Position numbers and translations under genes: made by a program. DNA of 16,097 bases, from the NCBI GenBank assembly GCA_031273075.1, contig JAISSM010000026.1, positions 1 to 16,097 of the forward strand, written 5' to 3'. The stretch is from Rickettsiales bacterium (GTDB lineage Bacteria; Pseudomonadota; Alphaproteobacteria; Rs-D84). Below the pieces are notes generated by a model. That model was not told the origin of the DNA. It made no database searches and was given only the letters and a program-made list of their open reading frames with translations. Positions 14,376-16,097 of the stretch are shown here, one piece after another (within the stretch, counting starts at the first letter, position 1; each line of letters opens with the position of its first letter).

Positions 14376-14417
14376 ATAACTAATAACTGATAACTAATAA
14401 CTGTTAACTGTTGACCC
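14376..14417. repeat. ATAACTG/TTAACTG heptamer array (6 units) feeding a promoter
   Basis: ATAACTA, ATAACTG, ATAACTA, ATAACTG, TTAACTG, TTGACCC. The last unit doubles as the -35 box of the promoter of the 14465 gene. Confidence 0.88.
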
Positions 14418-14440
14418 CCTCCCCGAAAATATGGTATAAT
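14411..14440 (+). promoter_or_regulatory. Sigma-70-like promoter of the 14465 gene
   Basis: TTGACC (14411-14416), 18-bp spacer, TATAAT (14435-14440), followed by GAGGG and ATG at 14465. Same layout and spacing as the promoter at 7261-7290, again with the -35 in a heptamer unit. Confidence 0.65.
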
Positions 14441-14464
14441 ACCCACAAACTGAGGGTAATCCGT

Positions 14465-16003
14465 ATGAGCAGACTATTTTTGCGTTCATTGTTGATTGTT
14501 AATTGCCTGCCACCCATAGCCTTGGCGACGGGTGGTTCATTGTTCATTGCGCCTTCGGCGTTTTCCGCCGGCGCCCCTGTCGCCCAGTCGGTTCCGCGCG
14601 CGCCCATGATTGGCAAACCAATCGGCACTTCGGCGTCGGATTATCGCGCCCCGACCCTTCCGATAGGCGTCGTCCCGATTCCCACGGACCCGACGCCTGT
14701 GACGCCTTCGCCCAATCCGGACCCGGATCCGGAGCCGGCCGCGCCCCCGGCGCCCGTATACGGCATTGAAAATTGTATGGGCGATCTTGAGAATTGCGCG
14801 AACACGAATCTTCCGTCGGGCGTTGCGACGCTTTACAACGTTGATATGCGGAATTCCGTCATAAACGGCATGAACCTTTGCGGTCCGGTGGTGGACAAAT
14901 GCGTGAACGACGCGGTCCGGCTTGACGGCGTCAAGGCGTATTACGCCAAGAACGACGTGTGGATCGACTTTAATTCAAGGGTGATTCAGCCCCAGTATTA
15001 CGTGCATGTTATGTCGAAAACCGGACTGACCCCGAACCAGGCGGAAAACACGTGCTGGCTTTTGGACAAGAACGTGTACGGCTCGGCGTTTGCGGCGGTG
15101 GGCGGGAATAACAACGTGACGACTGAATATAACCAAACGGTGGCCGCGTATAATAACCAGGGCGGCGATAAATCGAACCCGATGGGCCAAATGGTGAACA
15201 AAAAAGGCGCCGTGGACGCGCAGAGGGGGCATTATGCCAGATGGGACGCGACGACGGGCGAATGTCTTGTCCGGGTCGCGGCGTATAATAAGGACGAGTT
15301 GATCACGAACGACTGGTTCCACGGTGCGATGGGCGATAAGAAACCGGCGGAAAAATGGGTGAACGCTGGAACCGCGTTTACGTGCAAAAAGGAAATGTTT
15401 GAGTTTAATCTGATGAATGATACAAGCACCGCGGCGATGTGGGCTGGCATAGCGACCGTCGGCGGCGCGACCCTGGGCGCGGGCATCGGCGCGGCCGCAG
15501 GTTCGCAAGGGGGAGAGAGGAAGCCCGAGGTTAAAGACCTCGAAAGTGGAGATGTTACTAAAAAAGCCGTGGCTTGGACCGCTGGTTCAGGCGCGGGGGC
15601 GGGTGCCGGGATCGGCGCTGGGGTTGGTTTGGTCGGCGGCGGCGTGGCTGTTGCGATAACCGCGTTTGTGGAATCGAACAATATAAAGTGCCGCATCGGC
15701 GACGGATTGGATTCCGTTCAGTTCGGCAAATCCGGCAAAGTGAAATCGTTGCGCGATTATCATGTGGAATGGAACCTTCGTTTGCCCGATACGGTCATGC
15801 CGCAACAGACGGTGACGGAGTGCAATTCATGGAACACGGCCTGCGGATCGATAGTGAACATATACGATTGCGGACAGGCGGCGGTGACGTATAAACCGGT
15901 GAACAGCGCGAAATCGACCCAGGTCGAATATGCCTGCGAGATATCCGGATCGACCTGCGTTGCGAATTCCCCGGTCGCCCGTTCCTATGGGGCGTGTAAT
16001 TAA
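14465..16003 (+). CDS. Cys-containing exported protein with Pro-rich linker and Gly zippers
   Basis: 512 residues, function unknown. ATG at 14465 follows GAGGG; the TTG at 14411 is part of the promoter. The leader (35 residues, MSRLFLRSLLIVNCLPPIAL, ending APSAFSA) includes heptamer-encoded stretches. Residues 60-97 are Pro/Asp-rich (TPSPNPDPDPEPAAPP), a spacer often seen in envelope proteins. The body has 14 cysteines: C104-x6-C111 and C139-x6-C146 (CGPVVDKC, compare CERVLDKC in the 2501 and CDNVLDQC in the 261 proteins). Two glycine-rich hydrophobic segments (about 324-347 and 369-401) flank a charged loop, as in glycine-zipper membrane-associated proteins. C-terminal Cys cluster 453-511. 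The region around the zipper resembles that of the 9886 protein. Probably envelope-located (inference). Confidence 0.83.
   Translation: MSRLFLRSLLIVNCLPPIALATGGSLFIAPSAFSAGAPVAQSVPRAPMIGKPIGTSASDYRAPTLPIGVVPIPTDPTPVTPSPNPDPDPEPAAPPAPVYGIENCMGDLENCANTNLPSGVATLYNVDMRNSVINGMNLCGPVVDKCVNDAVRLDGVKAYYAKNDVWIDFNSRVIQPQYYVHVMSKTGLTPNQAENTCWLLDKNVYGSAFAAVGGNNNVTTEYNQTVAAYNNQGGDKSNPMGQMVNKKGAVDAQRGHYARWDATTGECLVRVAAYNKDELITNDWFHGAMGDKKPAEKWVNAGTAFTCKKEMFEFNLMNDTSTAAMWAGIATVGGATLGAGIGAAAGSQGGERKPEVKDLESGDVTKKAVAWTAGSGAGAGAGIGAGVGLVGGGVAVAITAFVESNNIKCRIGDGLDSVQFGKSGKVKSLRDYHVEWNLRLPDTVMPQQTVTECNSWNTACGSIVNIYDCGQAAVTYKPVNSAKSTQVEYACEISGSTCVANSPVARSYGACN
14485..14549. repeat. TTNATTG heptamers in two clusters of leader codons
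   Basis: TTCATTG, TTGATTG, TTAATTG at 14485-14505 (encoding LLIVNC) and TTCATTG twice at 14536-14549 (encoding GSLFIA), followed by GCGCC as in the other leaders. Confidence 0.75.
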
Positions 16004-16015
16004 TCATTCTTAAAA

Positions 16016-16097
16016 GTTCCCCTCCATCGGAGGGGTGCCCCGAAGGGGCGGGGTGGTTTTCCAAGCCCGCGCAACCACCCCGTCTTTTACGCTTCGC
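16016..16097. repeat. Inverted pair of family-A repeats, cut by window edge
   Basis: A full copy GTTCCCCTC-CATC-GGAGGGG, GCCCC-GAA-GGGGC, GGGGTGGTT (16016-16058) is followed, after 14 bp, by AACCACCCCG (16073-16082) and TCTTTTACGCTTCGC, the start of an inverted copy. CGGGGTGGTT and AACCACCCCG form a 10-bp stem. It lies just after the stop of the 14465 gene. Confidence 0.8.

Noticed and set aside
1..16097. tRNA, rRNA, riboswitch, integrase or transposase genes
   Set aside because: None seen on either strand by eye; a covariance-model scan was not possible.

Overview
The window looks like a chromosomal piece of an alphaproteobacterium, probably a host-associated, possibly reduced-genome, lineage. 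This is inferred from the style of DnaX and XseA and from ORF-invading palindromic repeats of the Rickettsia type; no rRNA or other taxonomic marker is present. Two kinds of content alternate: ordinary housekeeping genes (dapA, an exonuclease III-type AP endonuclease gene, an AMP-forming acyl-CoA ligase gene, xseA, dnaX) and five long genes for exported, cysteine-rich proteins that I cannot assign to a named family.

Layout. 2-235: the end of an unknown gene entering from the left. 261-2480 and 2501-5044: two tandem paralogous Cys-rich secreted proteins. 5045-5576: a gene-free mosaic of palindromic and tandem repeats. 5577-7240 (minus): dapA and an xthA-type gene in one operon. 7241-7327: divergent promoter region built on heptamer repeats. 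7328-8905: acyl-CoA ligase. 8973-9875 and 9886-11505: two more Cys-rich secreted proteins, probably co-transcribed. 11509-14194 (minus): dnaX then xseA, one operon. 14195-14464: dnaX promoter, a double palindrome and another heptamer array that runs into a promoter. 14465-16003: the fifth Cys-rich secreted protein. 16016-16097: an inverted pair of palindromic repeats cut by the window edge.

The striking feature is a web of 7-bp tandem repeats with the loose consensus TTNANTN (TTCATTC, TTGACTG, TTAATTG, ATAACTG, TTATTGA). They occur at the junctions of most genes and inside several coding regions. In all five secreted proteins they encode much of the signal-peptide core (FFILHSS read from TTCATTC; LLTVV/GLLT from TTGACTG). 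Because 7 is one more than a multiple of 3, a TTCATTC array encodes the same heptapeptide in every forward frame, while its copy number sets the exit frame. On the opposite strand the same array supplies ATG codons every 7 bp in rotating frames (MKNEE), which start xseA and the gene at 9886. Heptamers also supply the stop codons of dapA, dnaX, xseA and the gene at 8973, candidate -35 boxes for two promoters, and a linker inside dnaX.

A second layer of larger palindromic repeats is inserted within the signal-peptide coding regions of three secreted proteins, resembling the ORF-invading palindromic elements known in Rickettsia. Taken together this suggests a portable, possibly phase-variable signal-peptide and start-codon cassette controlling a family of disulfide-rich exported proteins. 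The repeats, frames and Cys spacing are seen directly; variability and regulation are inference.
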